A model generated the notes under the pieces. That model saw nothing but the letters and a program-made list of their open reading frames with translations. It did not search any database and had not been told where the DNA came from. From positions 1-64,000 of the forward strand of contig DAOPBR010000009.1 in assembly GCA_035395685.1 (NCBI GenBank): a DNA stretch of 64,000 nucleotides. The letters are read 5' to 3'. The stretch comes from JAKJGA01 sp029554345 (GTDB lineage Bacteria; Spirochaetota; UBA4802; JAFGJZ01). Positions 62,065 to 64,000 of this stretch are shown here, piece by piece. Within the stretch, counting starts at the first letter, position 1, and each line of letters starts with the position of its first letter. The translations under genes and the position numbers were made by a program.

Positions 62065-62982
62065 TCAAAATAAATTTAGTACACTTCCGACAGGCCCATG
62101 AAGAAATTGTTCAAACCGCTGACTGGCCCCTTCAAAAAGATATTTCTGAAGTTTGGATACACCCTTAATATCATCTCCGACAACCTGAATAAATATAAGA
62201 CCATGGTGCTTAACTTTTCCCCATTTAAAGAGTGTATTAAGATCATTAATCGCTTCACCCTCATAAAAGACTTTAACTTCAAGACCCGGATATTTCGTTT
62301 TATAACTTTCAATAATTTTTTTCCATGCTTCAACATTACCGTTATGAAACAATTCATTAGTAACCTGAACAGAATATTTAGGTGTAGATCTTTTTGAACC
62401 GGAAGAAGCTTCCGAGGCCTCGGCAACTTTTGGTTTTGCCGCAACAACTGGACGGACATTCTCATCAACAAATTTCTTGTTTATAAAAATATCTTTGCCG
62501 CCGAGCATTTCTTCAATGGCTTTTATTGCCTCTTTTTCTATCTTACCATCACTTTCTTCTTTCAAATACTTTGCATAAACAACAACGAGATGCTCACTCA
62601 TGATTTCACGGATTTTACCCCATGCGGAAAGATCTTTCGGATTTATAATCGAAACATGGGAATTAGGATCAAAATAGAGCAGAACTATATCAAGAGCCGT
62701 CCACTTCAATGTTTCTGATGATATCTTGGTAAAATCATCTGTATTCTTCTGAAGCTCAAATGAACCATACTGATACTGAAATTTATCCTTCAATACAGCA
62801 CTAACAAGAGGGAGAATCTGTGTTGAAACCATTTCTCCTTCTTCCAAAGCGATATTAATCATATCTGCGAGATTATTCTTTTCTTCAACTTCATCAACTG
62901 CTTCGGTAACTTTAAAAAAATGGCGTAAAGCTTTATTAAAATTTACCTTCGAGCCTAACGCGCAGTAAGTCGCGTCTACCAT
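62065..62982 (-). CDS. Hypothetical protein paired with PPDK-like gene
   Basis: A 305-residue cytoplasmic protein I do not recognise. The N-terminal half is helical; a Lys/Ala/Ser-rich linker (about 190-215) leads to a C-terminal alpha/beta domain (about 215-295; VEAWKKIIESYKTKYPGLEVKVFYEGE, HGLIFIQVVGDD). I chose the ATG at 62982 because AAGGGGG lies 7 nt upstream and the predicted transcript starts near 63016. It is first in a unit with the PPDK-like and DUF1858 genes (12 nt gap). Confidence 0.65.
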   Translation of the reverse strand: MVDATYCALGSKVNFNKALRHFFKVTEAVDEVEEKNNLADMINIALEEGEMVSTQILPLVSAVLKDKFQYQYGSFELQKNTDDFTKISSETLKWTALDIVLLYFDPNSHVSIINPKDLSAWGKIREIMSEHLVVVYAKYLKEESDGKIEKEAIKAIEEMLGGKDIFINKKFVDENVRPVVAAKPKVAEASEASSGSKRSTPKYSVQVTNELFHNGNVEAWKKIIESYKTKYPGLEVKVFYEGEAINDLNTLFKWGKVKHHGLIFIQVVGDDIKGVSKLQKYLFEGASQRFEQFLHGPVGSVLNLF

Positions 62983-63022
62983 CGGAATACCCCCTTTGAG
63001 CATATACATTTATTACTTCCTA

Positions 63023-63050
63023 ACTATAACATGGCGATTATCCTTGTCAA
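63023..63050 (-). promoter_or_regulatory. Promoter of PPDK-like operon
   Basis: On the minus strand, TTGACA (63045-63050) and TATAGT (63023-63028) are 16 nt apart, close to consensus and just before the 62982 start. Confidence 0.7.
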
Positions 63051-63098
63051 TAAATATTAGAATTGACTAAAAAAAGAGAATGCCATCAAAAAAGTATT

Positions 63099-63617
63099 AT
63101 GTATTATTTTACTTTATCATTAAGAATAATTCAAATCTCATTTATCTGTTTATCATTGCATTCAACGATATTTCCCCGCGAAAATTCCTCAGAACTATAC
63201 CGCACTGGAGAAAAAGAAGCTATTTTAGGAAATTATGATAATGCTGAAAAAATCTTTAACGAAGTAATAAGAATGAGTCCGTCTTTTGTTTTAGGTCATT
63301 ACGGTCTAGGCAAATTATATCTTCATAAAGAAGGAAAGACTCATGAAGCGGAAAAAGAATTAAAAAAAGCATGTGAACTCGACAAGCATTTTTCCAAAGC
63401 TCATTTTTATCTCGGATTATCATATTTCTATCAAAAAAAATACATAGCCGCGATACACGCTTTCGACGAAGCTTACAATACAGATAAGACATGCATTGAA
63501 TCACTTTACAATATAGGTGTTATATACGATTTGATGGACAATTCATTGAAATCAAAAAAATACTTCAAACTCTGGAAATCATTTAAATCAAGACTTGATA
63601 CGGAAAACGAAACATGA
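63099..63617 (+). CDS. Exported TPR protein
   Basis: Hydrophobic signal-like N-terminus (MYYFTLSLRIIQISFICLSL) followed by four tetratricopeptide repeats (YRTGEKEAILGNYDNAEKIFNEVI, ALGHYGLGKLYLHKEG-type units). I give the ATG at 63099; an in-frame TTG at 63063 is possible, and neither has a good ribosome site. It is followed by a bidirectional terminator. Role unknown. Confidence 0.65.
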   Translation: MYYFTLSLRIIQISFICLSLHSTIFPRENSSELYRTGEKEAILGNYDNAEKIFNEVIRMSPSFVLGHYGLGKLYLHKEGKTHEAEKELKKACELDKHFSKAHFYLGLSYFYQKKYIAAIHAFDEAYNTDKTCIESLYNIGVIYDLMDNSLKSKKYFKLWKSFKSRLDTENET

Positions 63618-63639
63618 TATCAAAAAAAAATCGCATCTA

Positions 63640-63673
63640 AATAAAAAACCCCGCTTTCGCGGGGTTTTTTATT
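63640..63673. terminator. Bidirectional terminator
   Basis: A perfect 15 bp stem (63640-63654/63659-63673) with a TTTC loop, GC-rich at the loop and A6/T6 at the base. It lies between the rightward TPR gene and the leftward OmpL47-like gene. Confidence 0.9.
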
Positions 63674-63686
63674 GTTTCATTTATAA

Positions 63687-64000
63687 TTATTCAGTTACAG
63701 CTTTAAGTTCTGATTTAGGCGGAACTATGTCGATATAAACAGGAAGAATAGCTATTGACGATTCGTTGCCTACTGCATCAACAGTTTTAGCTTCGATGAA
63801 GTGATCCCCGTTTGATACAAACTGAATTTCTTTTTCATAAAGAGCAAACTCACCTTTTCCATCTACACGAACAAGAATTTTCTTCAAACCGGATTCTTTG
63901 TCTTCGCCGGTAACAGCAAATTTGTATTCAGTAGAAGCAACTTTCTTACCAAGTTTATCCATAAGCGGTTTATCAGGAGTAATGGCAACTGTAGGCGGAA
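63687..64000 (-). CDS. OmpL47-like repeat protein, 5' truncated by window edge
   Basis: The C-terminal about 104 residues of a larger protein; the frame is open to the window edge, so the ATG at 63962 is probably internal. The sequence fits an OmpL47-type/Ig-like repeat: PPTVAITPDKPL, DKESGLKKILVRVDGKGEFALYE, FVSNGDHFIEAKTVDAVGNES. This repeat is best known from Leptospira surface proteins. It ends shortly before a bidirectional terminator. Confidence 0.75.
   Translation of the reverse strand, partial: PPTVAITPDKPLMDKLGKKVASTEYKFAVTGEDKESGLKKILVRVDGKGEFALYEKEIQFVSNGDHFIEAKTVDAVGNESSIAILPVYIDIVPPKSELKAVTE

Noticed and set aside
1..64000. CRISPR array, rRNA operon or prophage
   Set aside because: No regular repeat-spacer pattern, rRNA-like stretch or phage structural gene was seen.

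Overview
This 64 kb window is chromosomal DNA from an AT-rich, flagellated bacterium with two membranes. An outer membrane is implied by FlgH/FlgI ring proteins, a TolC-type channel and many lipoproteins. Several features recall spirochaetes, especially Leptospira-like lineages: an unusually short SMC with no clear hinge, an OmpL47-like repeat protein at the right edge, a eukaryotic-type UDP-sugar pyrophosphorylase and several STAS proteins. This placement is an inference and other deep diderm phyla are possible. There is no rRNA operon, CRISPR array, insertion sequence or prophage. Three tRNA genes are present: Trp, Thr and Tyr.

Layout. 1-350 is a GC-rich, palindrome-dense repeat unlike the rest. 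390-8349 holds a TPR protein with an inactive-looking Mrr-like domain, an MBL hydrolase, two unknown genes, cheD with an HDOD gene, class II aldolase, an M28 peptidase and a LysM/LytM protein. 8458-19537 has a putative secreted HExxH protein, a membrane sensor, hemW-nagZ, a YgjV-GNAT fusion, yggS-proC-M23 peptidase, and a HAD/nucleotidyltransferase/radical-SAM operon. 19598-22819 is the accessory spot: a HEPN-type protein, a HicAB toxin-antitoxin pair and a DUF4236/TerB-like membrane protein.

23123-30418 contains tRNA-Trp, a STAS protein, a lipoprotein, the NAD(P)HX repair enzyme, an operon of an ATP-grasp ligase with two methyltransferases, and a UDP-sugar pyrophosphorylase. 30703-36819 is rich in exported proteins: amidase, HtrA, an exported AMMECR1-domain protein, VanW and an Fn3-like protein. 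Then come smc, kamA and a long leftward operon: flgG-flgA-flgH-flgI-flgJ, a divergent electron-transfer-flavoprotein-like pair, a TPR lipoprotein and dprA. 48276-51368 is a small carbohydrate locus (GH9 glycosidase, ThuA-like protein, SDR dehydrogenase) with two LacI/PurR-style operator sequences. 51405-58867 carries pth, a STAS protein, SpoIID, a Xer recombinase and a MacAB-TolC-type exporter. 59053-64000 has two tRNAs, a DUF1858 protein, a PPDK homologue whose ATP-grasp catalytic residues look lost, an unknown partner gene, a TPR protein and a truncated OmpL47-like gene.

The strongest candidates for undescribed biology are the PPDK-like protein with a dead nucleotide domain but intact phosphohistidine and PEP/pyruvate sites, plus its partner gene; the degenerate EtfB/EtfA-like pair built into the flagellar ring operon; the HEPN/HicAB island; and the ATP-grasp/double-methyltransferase operon. 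Genes are tightly packed, commonly with 1-4 nt overlaps. Convergent neighbours often share terminal sequence, and two terminator-like hairpins lie inside the 3' end of the opposing gene.
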